A stretch of 64,000 nucleotides of DNA from Dactylis glomerata (GCA_007115705.1 QXEO01000170.1:434001-498000), one strand, 5' to 3'; numbered from the stretch's first letter, positions 1 through 11,912 are shown. The notes: a model not told the origin generated them from the letters alone. Numbers and translations are program-made.

Positions 1-2307
1 GTCCTTAAGAAAATAGGGGAAACACTAAACAAATTACCTTACATAATATTTAAACTGATAGGATGTTCATAAATCCTATGCGTAAACTTGTATTGAAAAT
101 CACTTCAGAACGCCATGATTTAATTGTAGTTTATAGTTCTATAACAACATTTTTTTTTGTAAACTTCACCTTAAAGTTTGGCAAATAAAAAACAGGATAA
201 TATATATTATTGCCGTGATATTCACCAACCACTCTATGGTGAAGAGGCACAGGCTGTAATCGTCAGGCTAAGCTTCACGGATACTAGTTGGTTTTGCAAC
301 GTTGGAGTATTGATCAATGTAACATACAGTTAACAAGAAAATGTATACAGAGAACCAATCTATGGTTGGATAGTTAGGAGGGCAGTGATATACCAATCCA
401 CCAGGGATTAAAGAGATTAAACCCCAAGTTTTACGCTTTGGTGTCTTATAGAAGAGTTTTTTTCAGTGGGAGACAATGTTTCTATTGATAGCAGGGCACC
501 TGTCATGAATTCGTCAATCTCAACAACCACCGGCTTAGTCGTTTGGAGATGCTTATAGGGGTAGGGTGTGCGTACATGTGTTTATAAAGATGAGTGCAGT
601 GACAAATCTAGAAAAATATGACGTTGGTGTCAATCATGTCAGATTTACTATTATATGCCATTGTTTCAAGAATTCACAACAACAATGAACTATTTAACGA
701 AGAGATCCATAATTTTTATTGGGGGTCAGCTTACCCCAATACCTATATGGCCACTTCAACCATGAGTGAGTGTTTGTGCGTATTTGTGAGCATCTACATA
801 TGTACCGTGTTTCTAAAAAAAAGAAATGTGACATTCGATTAGAGGTATGCCCAACGTTGTTTAGTAAACTAGCAAGGTGGCCCTCGCACTACATTTCTCC
901 CGGGAAATAAAAATAAACCTATGTTTTGAAGATGACGAAGATAAGACTTTCTAAATGGTAGCATTATTTTATAGCCACCCCATTAATATTTTGCTAAGTT
1001 AATATCAGCGATGTGAATATGAGTATCTCTATATGTCACATACCATATTTTTTAACATAATCTATTACTCTATTTAGATCTATTTGTATGTTTTTCCAGC
1101 TACTCTCCACTCTTCAATCCTCATCCATGAATTATTCTTGTCATGTAATAGGACTATGACAACTTGAATCACGGTAGTATTGTCATACCTCCCTTAAACT
1201 TTAGGTCAACTCTTTTAATGGATCCCAGTGATATTTTCATTTAAAGCAAAGGATTGGTTTCTGGTTTTATGATCCGTCGACTAAAAATTGTGCTCACTGG
1301 AATAATAGTCCGATTTTTCATATTTTTGTGCGTCAAATATTATTATTATTCACTTTTCTATGTTCTTTATGTAAGTAATTAGATAGATTACATGATCTCT
1401 AGATTATGTCATATCAAAGCAATAATTAAGTAAGAGCAAGATTTTATTTTCTTCACACAGTTTGGAACAACAACACAAAAACACCTTCGTATATATTGGC
1501 TTATTTTTTTATAGCCTAGTTTTCTTCTCCCTGCCACGGTCTAAGTGCTCTCAAGCCTGATGTATAAGACACCTACATGTTGTTACCAAAAAAAGTAGAT
1601 TACCCACATGATTCGATTTTCACCTATGTCCTTATTTGAGACTTACAAAAATGAGGGTACAAATATCTATGAACTTCTAGTTACAAAGTTTAGATAAAAC
1701 TAATGATAATATTTTTAAAACTAAATACAAATTAGCAAATACTCGAGAGCCAACCGAAGTAATCAATCAACGGGAAATGTGTTGTTTTTTAGCACAACCG
1801 AAGTAATTAATCAACCGAAGTAATTTCACAACCATGTCATACATTCTGGTATTTGTGATATCATTAAAAACTCCACCGGACAACTTGTGCATAACCGAAC
1901 TCCCGTGCCCATAGAAATAAGTATATGTTGCAGTAATTTGCTAATATTTGTACGCTTGTTTAAAGGATGCATTGTATTAACTTCTATCCAGTGACAAATA
2001 ATATACCTATGCTTGTAAGAGAAATCAAACAATATTGTCTAAAGAATACTTGTTCTTTAATTTGAGTTTTAAGTATACCTATTGGTTCTTGTGAATTTAG
2101 TCTATTTAGAGTATACCGGTTGTTTATTCTTCTTATCTAGAACACATGCGAGGCTTTGAACTCTTCAGTTGACAGAGCTCAATTCATATTTATGAGTTAG
2201 GATGACCCCAAAATTATATTTGGCATACACACATGCTTCATGTTTATAATGTAAAAAAAATTGGAGCTTATATACTGCACAATGAAGTGCAATTAAAAAA
2301 TAAATTT
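1..2307. other. AT-rich intergenic DNA, no gene recognised
   Basis: No open reading frame in this stretch has recognisable domain content or coding-like composition; the longest ones are short and AT-rich. The kinase exon expected downstream of the wall-associated kinase at 3.4-6.0 kb was looked for here on the minus strand and was not found. Confidence 0.5.
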
Positions 2308-2478
2308 TCCCTCTATTCTAAAATATAATATTTTTCATATTTTTCTAATTTTCTAACAAATCTAGACATCTTTTAATGTGTAGGTTGAAAGCAAAGTTAG
2401 TGAACCTACACACTAAATGACATCTAAATACATTTATATTAAAAAAAACTAAAATATCTTATATTTTAGAAGGGGGAA
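2308..2478. mobile_element. Stowaway-like MITE, about 170 bp
   Basis: The left end reads CCCTCTATTCTAAAATATAA and the right end, reverse-complemented, reads CCCCTTCTAAAATATAAGAT, giving imperfect terminal inverted repeats typical of the Stowaway MITEs of grasses. The interior is a weak palindrome with matched blocks around 2380-2420. There is no coding capacity, and the target duplication is not clear. Confidence 0.6.
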
Positions 2479-2810
2479 ATACATGATCTAATTCTAGCCG
2501 TAGGATTTTTGTAATCTTCAAAACTATATGGTACGCTGATGCGTGCATGAGGCAAGCAGAGGCAAATCTAAAGTTAACTTAATGCCCACGTCCATGCACC
2601 ATGTAATCTTGCGGAACCGTGTGCTGAACCTTTGCAGTTGTATGTGCATGGGCTAAAAAAAATTAGAACCCGAGTAGCACTATGCAGTGGAGACAAGGAA
2701 AAATTAAGGCGGACACGCTGGCGGCCGTGACGTACTGCGCGAGGACACTCTAGCTAAATGGGTAATTTTTTTTTTCGTATTGAAAAGGTAAGAAAAAATA
2801 TATCGGTAGG

Positions 2811-3095
2811 TAATTCTTTGAACATTTATTTCTTGTTATTTCATACCGGATCTGATTTGTTGTACTTGCCACGGATATGGGTATCGTGACAGATTTTGTA
2901 TGTCCAAAACAATATGTGTTTCTACATGTTACGTAAAATCTCTAGTTAGGTAGTAATTCTTTGAACATTTCTTTCTTGTTATTTCATACAGTACCAGATC
3001 TGATTTGTTGTACTTCCCACGGATATAGGTATTGTGACAGATTTTGTATGTCCAAAACAATATGTGTTTCTACATGTTACGTAAATCTCTAGTTA
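2811..3095. repeat. Two-copy tandem repeat, 143-bp unit
   Basis: The block starting TAATTCTTTGAACATTT at 2811 recurs at 2954 (period 143) and both copies run to the words CTACATGTTACGTAAA and CTCTAGTTA. A few substitutions and short indels separate the copies. The array abuts the Helitron-like segment at 3096-3212 and may be part of that element's interior. Confidence 0.75.
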
Positions 3096-3212
3096 AATCT
3101 AGCCGTAAGTTTTAGATCTAACTATCAATATTAATATAGATGATGTGGATTAACGTGGAGTCTTGAAATAGATTACCCGTATTGTGCTTTTAGTATATAA
3201 TAGATGGAATGG
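3096..3212 (-). mobile_element. Helitron-like terminal segment (candidate)
   Basis: Read on the minus strand from about 3,212 this segment contains ATATACTAAAAGCACAATAC followed by ACGTTAATCCACAT and AGTTAGATCTAA. The same ordered blocks occur on the plus strand from 30,070. Two dispersed copies sharing a terminus indicate a transposable element. The superfamily is a guess: no hairpin plus CTRR end was found for this copy. Confidence 0.35.
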
Positions 3213-3444
3213 CCGGGAAGTTTGGCTTGACCAGAACCAACACTTAGTCTACTACGATATGCTGTGAAAAAACTGAGCGATTTTTCAGCTATTGAGTCGA
3301 CCGCTCGCTTCATTTTACTACAATCGTTTTACAAATTTTTGAAGTCCAACATACAGTTAACAACAAGTATATGGATTCCTTGAAGAAAAAAAATGTGTGT
3401 CTATTAGCATAACAATTGTATTTGTGCTAGGTTAGTGTGCTTAC

Positions 3445-3603
3445 CGACGGTCACCTTTGCTGGGAGGGGAAAAGTTTCTTCGCATCTCCCTCGTTTTTTG
3501 TTGTGCTTGAATCCAGATGCGCATGGGCAGGTATGGCCTCCTGGCGTGTTGATGCAGGTGGATCCTTCACCACAGATGGCCGAGTCTTCGCATTCATCGA
3601 TAT
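3445..3603 (-). CDS. Wall-associated receptor kinase, exon 2 (calcium-binding EGF domain), partial gene
   Basis: This exon encodes a calcium-binding EGF-like domain beginning DIDECEDSAICG, with all six cysteines, a CINTPGGHTC core and a CPCASGF end. It is bounded by an acceptor AG at 3604-3605 and a donor GTAAGC at 3439-3444. Joining it to exon 1 (ending at 4983) preserves the frame: the split Asp codon is completed as G|AT. Both ends are phase 1, as in other wall-associated kinases, where the next exon carries the transmembrane segment and Ser/Thr kinase. That exon is not seen between the left edge and 3,438. The gene therefore either continues outside the window through a long intron or has lost its kinase half. 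The domain sits in the extracellular, cell-wall-facing part of the receptor. Confidence 0.8.
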
Positions 3604-4389
3604 CTAAGAGCAGTAAAGTTTTGGTAGTTAATTAATAAATAAATTGTACAAACATGTACAACGGGGCGCAACATGCGCTAGAGGTTAAATTCGTGGCAGT
3701 TCAGTCAGCCTGCTTGGTTCGTCTGTTTACTTTCCAATATTTAAAGCCCGGTGTCGGTGCGCCCGTAGAAAACGCCCTAAAAACGGATCTGGGATGGTCT
3801 GCGAAAATCTACCGGTCTGGTGTGCAGTAAATGAACGAGGAAAACATGGGGAAAACAAAACACGATAGAGCAATCAGACGAACCAAGCGGCACTCTGAAA
3901 AATAAGTAGGGACCGGAAATTTTACACCTGTTTTGACTAAAATCCAGTGAACCAGGCAGAGCCTTAGCATCGAGCGCTCCGTCTTTTTTTTCCTACACTC
4001 CTACGCGAAACAAAGCATCGACGCGGAACAATTTGCTCAACGACGTATGTTATCCATAGTAGGAAAAAATTGGCTAGCGGCTAGCGTTGAAGTCCTAAGC
4101 TCCTACGCTAACATTCACCATAAAAAAATCTTTTTTTTGCCAAGGTCAGCGCCTACATAAGAGGCTAGCATTGTACAAGCCCTAAAGGCCTCCCGCAATT
4201 TTAGTACCATGCGTGACATACAACCCAACATAATCCAAAGGATGACCTGGCAGTGAACTTAATAAAATGAGAGAGGCTAGTATTATTACACTATGATTCT
4301 GTATCACATATACTATATGCTACGAGAAAACATTTATGATGTTATGTATTGTGAAGGTGATATTATAGATAGTATCATAGTACTTACTC

Positions 4390-4830
4390 CGGATCTTTTA
4401 GCAAGCATAACTTAGGCATCTCTCAGTGCATTGGCTCTTAACATGCTATCCTAGTCAGTGGTATATTACGACTCCCAATGAATTTTCTCAATAAATATGA
4501 CAAGTGGGATGCCATAATTAAATAAAAAATGATACAATCTTATGACGTTATGTACTTAATCTGGAACTTTTTAGCAAGCCTAACTTAGGCATCTCCTAGT
4601 AAATATTGGCTCTTAGTGCCCTATCTTAGTCAATGATATATATTGCTCCCTCCGATCGCAAATAACTGTCGGGGATTTAGTACAAACTTTGTACTAAGTT
4701 AGTGCAAAATTGCCGACACTTAATTCCGATCGGAGGGAGTACCTCTTTGAGTGCATTGTCTCTTAGCGTGCTATCCTAGTCAGTGGTATATTTGTATCTT
4801 ACTGAGCTAGATTTAATAATTTGAGGCTCA
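4390..4830. repeat. Degenerate direct repeats in the WAK intron
   Basis: The phrase AACTTAGGCATCTC followed by a TTGGCTCTTA-like block and a CTATC(C/T)TAGTCA block occurs near 4408-4460 and 4579-4635. A related tail occurs near 4745-4795, after the Stowaway element. The repeats look like an older MITE or small duplication into which the Stowaway inserted. Confidence 0.5.
4646..4739. mobile_element. Stowaway MITE inside the WAK intron
   Basis: A 94-bp element has perfect 13-bp terminal inverted repeats, CTCCCTCCGATCG and CGATCGGAGGGAG, and an internal palindrome around TTTGTACTAAGTTAGTGCAAA. TA follows the right end; the left target base pair has changed. It lies in the 1.38-kb intron between the two wall-associated-kinase exons and also interrupts a duplicated block. 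Confidence 0.85.
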
Positions 4831-4982
4831 TATTATCATGGGATTGGTCTAACTATTTGCCTTGACAATGTGCTAAGAGTTGTACAGACTAGGAACCCTT
4901 CCGAAACAAAAGTACGGATGTGTTAATTGTTGCAAGTACTGGCATATGCACTATATATAAAAGCAGGGAGTAGATAGTATAC

Positions 4983-6009
4983 CTTGGCATCCCTGTTCGA
5001 GGTAAGGGTTGCCGTGGTAGCCGGCATCGCACTTGCAGATATAGCCATTTTTTGCGTTGGCACAGGAGCTCTTGTCACTCTTGCACGCATAGCCCGGAGG
5101 CCGCGTCTGGCCATCCGTCGGACATGCACCCTCCCCGGCGGCGAAATCGAGCACGTAGGGGACGCCCTTGGGGTACCTATCTGAGAGAGAATGGCCTTCC
5201 AGATCTTTCTTCAAGAAGCCGTACGAGGAACTCTCCACCAGCATGGCGTAGGAGCACGGGCTGGTTTCCCAGTGGTTGGCGTTCTCCAGTTTGAGGGAGA
5301 CCTGGAAGTCGATGGGCATGGCCGTGTTGGGTGGCAAGGTGGCCACGCAGCAGCCCCACCCCGTGCACGCCCCGTCCGTCACCATTGCGGTGCTGCCTAG
5401 GTTCGTGGAGCAGGCCAGTCTGAAGCTCTCATCTGGCGCACCAGCAGCTAACTCGGTTTTTTTGGAGCTCACCATCTGGGGGGTGATTGGGTCGCCCACG
5501 CCGACGACGACGTTGCGCATCGGCGACACGCGGAACGGGCCCTTTTCATCCAGCCAAGCAAACCAAAATTTCACCTCCCGGGTTGTACTGCTTGTGCTGC
5601 ACTGGGAGGTGACGTTGCCGTATGCCCAAGCCTCGCTCGCCTCAGCTGACAGCTTGAAGATCTCGATCGGCAAGTTTGCCGCGGCCTTTTGCAGGTTACT
5701 GGGGCTACGGGTGGCCGTGTTGTAGCTCCACCAGCCTGGCATCTGTCTTGTGAAGTCCGTGTGGGCGAGGAAGAGACGAGGAGGGTTGGAGTTGGTGTCG
5801 CAAGTGACCTGGAAGCCCTTGAGGAAGCAGCCATCTTTCATGCCGAACGGGTAGGGGACGTCGATTCCGCCGCACTTGCTGTCGCAATTCGCAAGTGCGA
5901 TCGGCGGCATCGGCTGCTCACTAGCAGCACCCACCATGGGATGGCTGGCTGGTGCGAAGAGAAGTAGGATTATTGTTGGCAGCAGCAGCTGGGGCGAGGG
6001 CCTTGTCAT
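4983..6009 (-). CDS. Wall-associated receptor kinase, exon 1 (galacturonan-binding region), partial gene
   Basis: The start ATG at 6007-6009 opens a 342-residue exon. A signal peptide covers about residues 1-29 (LLLPTIILLLFAP core). A GUB_WAK-type galacturonan-binding domain starts at the CDSKCGGIDVPYPFG motif (residues 42-56). The ACTGWGCC motif at 214-221 marks the WAK-associated cysteine region, and a first EGF-like module spans about 309-341. The exon ends at a CAAG|GTATAC donor and joins exon 2 at 3603 in phase. Proteins of this family span the plasma membrane, bind pectin or act as pathogen and cell-wall sensors, and signal through a cytoplasmic kinase. The reading frame here is intact, with high GC content unlike the surrounding DNA. 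The transmembrane and kinase exon is not in view, so the product could be a complete receptor continued to the left, or a truncated secreted form. Confidence 0.85.
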
Positions 6010-6067
6010 GGTGTTGTGTTGCTAGCTAGCTTACACTCTCAGTCTGCCTTCCAGTTCTGCTCAGAGA

Positions 6068-6080
6068 TGTATATATAGAG
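6068..6080 (-). promoter_or_regulatory. TATA box of the WAK gene
   Basis: The minus strand reads CTCTATATATACATCT about 60-70 bp upstream of the start codon, the expected place for a plant TATA box. The upstream 110-bp region also contains a short local duplication (ACTAGGGGACTTGCAAT... repeated near 6086 and 6141). Confidence 0.6.
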
Positions 6081-6116
6081 AGGACTAGGGGACTTGCAAT
6101 GCAATAAGGTGAGATG

Positions 6117-6268
6117 CTAAAGGTGTAGGATTGTTTAATTGACTAGGGGACTTGCAATAAGGTGAGATGCTAACGTCATTGGAAATCGGGTTTGAACAAT
6201 TAATGGCCCATGTTCTTGCAAAGTCATGGGTATGCATAAAATGACTTCACAGATATCGAAGTCTTTGG
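6117..6268. repeat. Duplicated WAK upstream region, copy A left part
   Basis: This segment (TGACTAGGGGACTTGC, AATGGCCCATGTTCTTGC, ATGCATAAAATGACTTCAC blocks) is repeated in the same order at 12,198-12,340. Its last 18 bases, AGATATCGAAGTCTTTGG (6251-6268), are the left target-site duplication of the LINE at 6269-10871. Confidence 0.85.
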
Positions 6269-9200
6269 AGAAGTTATCAGAGTTCTTCCTGTTGTGCTGC
6301 TGCTACTAGCGTTTTGTGGCGATTTGCCGGCGACTGGCGTATGCCGTTCTAATCTCCCTCCCGATTCTTTCTCAATCTGCCCCGATTCCTCAATCTGCCC
6401 AGATTTCTTCTAATTCTCTCTTGGTGCATCTCAATTCCCCTAGATCTGAACCCCACTCTGTCAAACACAATTCCCCCTGTTTGGAAAAGTGTTGGAATAC
6501 TGATTCCCCTGTATTGACTCACCATCGCCTCTGTCTCCGCCACCGTCTCCGCCACCGCCGCAGTTCCCGACGCAGTCACCATTTTTCTATGCCCCTCTCT
6601 CCATCACAATTTGTTCATCTGCCGCCTCGGTTCTCCCTTCTTATATTTCCAATCCGCTCACAGATTACCCATTGACTCGATGTCACTCAGCCTAGTTGGG
6701 CGACCATGAAAGTCCTTGTGTGGAATTGCCGGGGTCTGGGATTGTCCGCTGCTGTGGGCGAGCTGAGGGATTTAATTCGATCCTTCAATCCGAGCTTGGT
6801 CTTCCTTAGTGAAACAAAGAAAAGTCGTCATGCTATGGATACACTGAAGTGGAGCTTGGGCTTCGCCAATGGAGAATATGTAGCAAGCCAAGGTAGAAGT
6901 GGTGGTTTAGCTTTGCTTTGGAGAAAGGAAATTGAAGTGGAGATACGTCCATACTCCCAGTACCATATGGACGCTATCATCAAGGAAGATGGAAGGAAAT
7001 GGCGATTTTCAGGTATATATGGTGAACCCCGCACTGAGCAAAGAGATAAGACATGGAGGGTGCTTAGATACCTGAAGGCACAAGACGATCTGCCCTGGCT
7101 ATGTGCTGGGGATTTCAACGAAATTGCTCACAGACATGAACACATTGGTCCAGGAGACAGGTCAGAAGCACAAATGATCAAATTCCGTGAGTGCTTGGAT
7201 GACTGTGAGCTGCACGATCTCGGATTCATTGGCTATCCTTACACTTGGAGCAACCGACGCGCAGGAGAAGAAAATGTACAGGTCAGGCTTGATAAGGCTT
7301 ATGCATCGGTTGGCTTTATGGACATATTCCCACACGCAATTGTCAACCACATCATGACGGAAGAGTCAGATCACCTTGCTCTTGTGATTGAGATTCAAAC
7401 CACACTGCCAGAACCAAGGTGTAGGGGGGATCGCAACTTTCAGTACGAAGAGATGTGGCTAAGGCATGAAAATTACCAAGAAATGTTTGAAAATGCATGG
7501 GAGTCTACTGGTCCGTTTGATGGTAGTGCATGTGGTTTGTGGAAGAAGCTTAAGGGTGTATCAACTCATATGCAGTCATGGAGCCGTGATGTGTTTGGCT
7601 CTGTACGAAAAGAAATTAAAACATTAAGATCACAACTTCAAGAAGCTGAGCTAGAAACGCTATGTACAGCGGACAAATCACGGGTCATTGCACTAAGAGA
7701 TCGGTTGCATGAAATGTGCGAATGAGAGGAAATCATGTATAAGCAGAGATCCAGGCAGGATTGGCTGAAAGCTGGAGATCGTAATACAAAATATTTTCAC
7801 ACCAGGGCTTCCCACCGCCAGAAGAAAAATACCATCAAACGACTACGGCGTGCTGATGGTTCCATTTGCTCCACAGATGAGGGGATGAGAGCCATGGCAA
7901 GGGATTTCTTCAGCAATCTGTATGCCACAGAAGGAACCCATGGTATGGATACTGTCCTAAATTCATTTGTGCATTTTGTCACTAATGATATGAACTATGA
8001 ACTAAGTGCGGAGGTTTCTAATGCGGAAGTCTACAAAGCACTAATGCAAATGGGTCCAACAAAGGCCCCGGGACCAGATGGTCTTCCGGCTTTGTTCTAC
8101 CAGAAGCATTGGACTGCTATTGGGCCAGCTGTGTGTGTGGCCGTGCGTGATTTCCTATCAGGCCGCGAGGTCCCTGAAGAGCTAAATGAGACTGTGTTAG
8201 TCTTGATCCCGAAGATGGCTAGTCCGGATGAACTTACCCAGTTTAGGCCCATCAGCCTTTGCAATGTGTTGTATAAGCTGGCCTCAAAGGTGTTAGCAAA
8301 TCGTCTCAAGAAAATATTGCCGATTTTGATCTCAGAAGAACAGAGCGCATTTGTTCTAGGACGCCTCATTACTGATAATGTCTTCATTGCCTATGAGTGC
8401 CTTCACTCGATCCGGAGCCGGAAACGGAAAACACCACTTTGTGCGATCAAACTCGAAATGATGAAGGCCTATGACAGAGTCGAATGGGACTTCCTTTTAC
8501 AGGCGCTTATTAAGATGGGATTTTCCGAGGCATGGGTTAATATGGTCAGCAGATGTGTTACAACTGTTCGCTTTTCAGTTAAGTTGAATGGAGGTAGGTC
8601 TGAGTGTTTCTATCCAACAAGGGGTTTGCGACAAGGCGACCCACTCTCCCCATACCTATTTATCCTATGTGCGGAAGGCTTTTCATCACTACTGCGAAGA
8701 GAACAAGAAGCACTACGACTACGCGGAGTTCAGTTTGGTAGGAATGGGGGCCCTCATATCACCCACCTACTATTTGCTGACGATAGCTATGTCTTCCTGG
8801 AGGCAACGGGTGATAATTTCCGAGCCCTTCAATCAGTTTTACACTTATACGAGGCATGCTCTGGGCAGAAGGTAAACTTGCACAAATCATCTATCTTTTT
8901 CGGAAAAGGGTGGTCGGAGGAAAGAAAGGAAGAGCTAAAGAAAATTATGTGTATTCAATCTGAAGCACTCAATGAAAAATACCTTGGCCTCCCCACATCG
9001 GTTGGACGTTCCAAAAATGGGGCTTTTAAGCATATCCTAGGACGTGCATGGGGCAAGGTTCAAGGATGGAAACAATGCCTGACAAAAGCCGGGAAGGAAG
9101 CACTGGTTAAATCTGTTTTACAGGCGATTCCAGCATACTCCATGAGTTGCTTCAAATTTACACAGGAACTTTGCAATAAATTGGCGACTGTTGCAGCAAA

Positions 9201-10871
9201 TTTCTGGTGGGGCATGAAGGAGGGGAAAAAGAAGGTTCATTGGGTGAATTGGGAACAGTTGTGTACATCAAAACATGCTGGCGGTATGGGATTTAGAGAT
9301 ATGGCAGCTTTCAATCAAGCTCTGTTAGCAAGACAAGGATGGAGGATTTTGACAAATCCTGAGACTTTATGCTCGAGGGTTCTGAAAGCACGATACTTCC
9401 ATTCGTCCTCTTTTCTGGAGGCCACAAAGCCGCACCAATGCTCATATACTTGGAGAAGTATCCTCCATGGAAGGGAGCTATTAAAACAATGTTTGGTGAA
9501 AAGAATTGGTAATGGGGAAGGTACAAATTGTTGGACTGACCCCTGGATTCCAAGAAGCACGTTGAGGCACCCATTCGGTCAATTAAGCCCAAACCAAGTA
9601 AAACGGGTGTCTGACCTATTTAGACAAGGGACCGTTGAGTGGAACGAAGAACTAATAAGGAGGATTTGCTTCCCACTTGATGCCACAGATATCTTCCAAA
9701 TAAAGATCGGTGAAGGCGTAGGAGAGGACTTCTGGGCATGGAACCTTACCAAATCAGGTGTTTTTTCGGTTCGATCAGCATACCATCATGCCATGGCTGC
9801 TACCAACTCAACTAATGGAAAGGGTAATTCCTCCGAGGAGTCGGCTAATCGTCACAAAGGCTGGTTGCGGCTACGGGATGTACCCACCCAACACAAATAT
9901 AAAGTTCATGCCTGGAGAGTGATGCAGGAAGGGGTGGCAGTAGGATCTGAGCTACAAAAAAGGCACATTAAAAATGGAGTAAAGTGCATATTTTGTTTAC
10001 GAGAGGAGTCTATCATTCATCGGTTCTGGTCATGTCCATACTCTAATGACATTTGGCGTGAAGTTGAGACGGCCTGCGGAATTAAAATACCGCGACCCTC
10101 TGATGATCGTCAAACGGCTTGGACACTCAAATGGTGGATGCTGGATGCTCTGCAGGCAATGAAAGATAATGTTGCACAAATTTTTCTCACAACTTTATAT
10201 GAGATTTGGGAAGCTAGAAATGCTGCTGTTCATGAAGATATACTGAATAGCCCAGTTTCAGTATCTAGAAAGATTCACTATCTGCTGCAAGAATGGGTGA
10301 ACCTGCACCAACCCACTACCCAGACGAACCTGCGCCCAACGGTTAGATGGACAAAACCTCCAAGAGGATGGATCAAAGCAAATTCTGATGGAGCGCTAAA
10401 TCCTGAGAAAAGGTTAGGCGGATGCGGAACCATTCTTCGGAACCATGACGGCAATGTCGTTGTAGCACGTGCATCTAAGGTGGACAATGTCACAGACGTG
10501 GAAACAGTGGAGTTGTTGGCATGTCGTCAATCTCTTGTTCTAGCGAAGGAGCTTAGGATACCAAAAATCATGTTGGAGATGGACAACGTCAATGCGGTGA
10601 GTAAAATCAAAGCTGTTGAGCTGGACCGATCAGCAACTGGATCTTTGGTTCAGGAAATAAAGAACAGACTTGCCGGCTTTCAGGAGGTGGTGGTGAGGCA
10701 TGTCCAACGTAGTTCTAATAGTGCTGCTGACATTTTGGCTAAACGTGGTTGTAGTACTAAGTATGAGCAAACCTGGTGTGATGATGTACCAGACTTTCTA
10801 GATCTTGTGCTTTGTAAAGACTTATGCAGTGATGTATAAATAAAATGCCAGGTTGCCTCGCAAAAAAAAAA
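6269..10871 (+). mobile_element. LINE (non-LTR retrotransposon), nearly complete ORF2
   Basis: The element is bounded by an 18-bp target duplication with one mismatch (AGATATCGAAGTCTTTGG at 6251-6268, AGATATCAAAGTCTTTGG at 10872-10889; the change is CG to CA). It ends in an A-run at 10862-10872. It has a 437-bp C/T-rich leader and one long ORF2, interrupted once. No gag-like ORF1 is seen, so the copy is either 5'-shortened or of a type without ORF1. The unoccupied target survives in the duplicated copy at about 12,313-12,332, which independently confirms both ends. Confidence 0.93.
6706..10839 (+). pseudogene. LINE ORF2 polyprotein: endonuclease, reverse transcriptase, RNase H; one nonsense codon
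   Basis: Two blocks in the same frame (6706-7725 and 7735-10839) are separated only by TGA at 7723-7725, best explained as a CGA to TGA change between CE and EEIMYKQRSR. The first block is an APE-type endonuclease: WNCRGLG start, AGDFNE, and a final SDHLAL motif. The second block has reverse transcriptase (KAPGPDG near residue 110, FADD near 346), a zf-RVT region (CIFCLREE...HRFWSC near 750) and a C-terminal RNase H (NSDGA near 880, SAADILAK near 995). In RT motif A the usual LDMMKAYD reads LEMMKAYD; the Glu codon is 8455-8457 and replaces the first catalytic aspartate. The protein would copy element RNA into DNA at a nicked target. With a stop codon and an altered active site this copy is almost certainly inactive, although the other domains are well kept. 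Confidence 0.92.
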
Positions 10872-11872
10872 AGATATCAAAGTCTTTGGCACCAGTTGGC
10901 ATTTAGATATATGGTGGCACTAACTGTTCGAACGTCAAGAGCTCATGCATCAGATTCCTCATGTTTTAGGATGCTCCGGTTTCCTTGTGGTCACTCTTCC
11001 TTGTGTGTTCATATTGTTCCGAGCTTATCTTTTTCTTCTGCTTTATTGGACAAATTGATTTTCTGGCGTATTTCAGTTCAGTCAGTAGTGAACCTCTTCT
11101 TTCATTCAAGTTGGACTAGATAAACACTAGTATCAATTGGTAATCGAGACCAAAAGGAATCTCGAGATAAGGTAAGATCAATATCAATAGGTGGGAGCGA
11201 AGTCAGGAGTGAAGGGTAGCAGAATAGAACCTATGTTGATAGGCTCACTTCCTTTAGGTTTCTAAAAAGCTGCTCTCCCTGGCTTCTCCCAGAAATTTGC
11301 CTCAGAATTTTGTTTTTCAAGCCAACTAGTATTGGCAGAGCTCAAGATTCTTTTAGAAGTCCTCATAAAAGCCAAAAAGAAGTGCACCTTAGTTTCGTAT
11401 GCTAAAGTATGCACCCATAGGTATACTTTTTAGTTTACACATTTTCCTTAGGATTACGGTTCAGCCTGGCAGAATCGCTGATTAGGTAGTAATATAAGTT
11501 AACTATTTTCTGGCGATGTGCCGTTAGTGGCGATATGAACTGGATCGGTCATGGGATCTAAAGGAACCAAGATAAGCTCGCATGCATTTGTAACCTGGTT
11601 ATAAATTCTGTAATGAGATCAGAAAGCTGGTGATAGCGCGGCGCAAAACTTCTTGTCTTCAGTTTACTGTAGCAATTCCCGTAACTGCATTAGTTCTTCG
11701 GTATTGGCAACGTCATATTATTTAACTCATTCCAGGTCCACACAAGGCTAGCTAGTTGCTGGAAATGGAAGCAGATAGCTCAAAGTCACATGCTCATGGC
11801 TGGCAACACGAGTTTGTAAGCTCGTGAGAGGGCATGCCGTTCCAATTGGCTTGCAGCGTCAAAGCTAAGATA
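10872..11872. repeat. Duplicated WAK upstream region, copy A right part
   Basis: From the right LINE target duplication onward, the blocks GAGCTCATGCAT, GATTCCTCATGTTT, CAAAGTCACATGCTCATGGC and TTCCAATTGGCTTGCAGCG run parallel to 12,313-13,080 and then 29,826-29,861. Small indels and substitutions show that the duplication is not recent. No coding sequence is recognised. Confidence 0.85.
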
Positions 11873-11912
11873 CATCTACATGTACTTCGTAGAACTTTTA
11901 TCAGATCACTAA

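Noticed and set aside
618..842. Open frame of 74 codons.
   Set aside because: AT-rich, no domain, no splice or promoter context; expected by chance.
1826..2032. Minus-strand open frame tested as a possible WAK kinase remnant.
   Set aside because: It has none of the kinase motifs (glycine loop, HRD, DFG).
4984..5967. Several long open frames on the plus strand opposite the WAK exon.
   Set aside because: They are shadows in GC-rich coding DNA; only the minus-strand frame has a signal peptide, cysteine motifs and correct splice junctions.
6316..6675. Open frame in the LINE leader as a possible ORF1.
   Set aside because: It is a C/T-rich low-complexity stretch without a zinc knuckle or RNA-binding motif.
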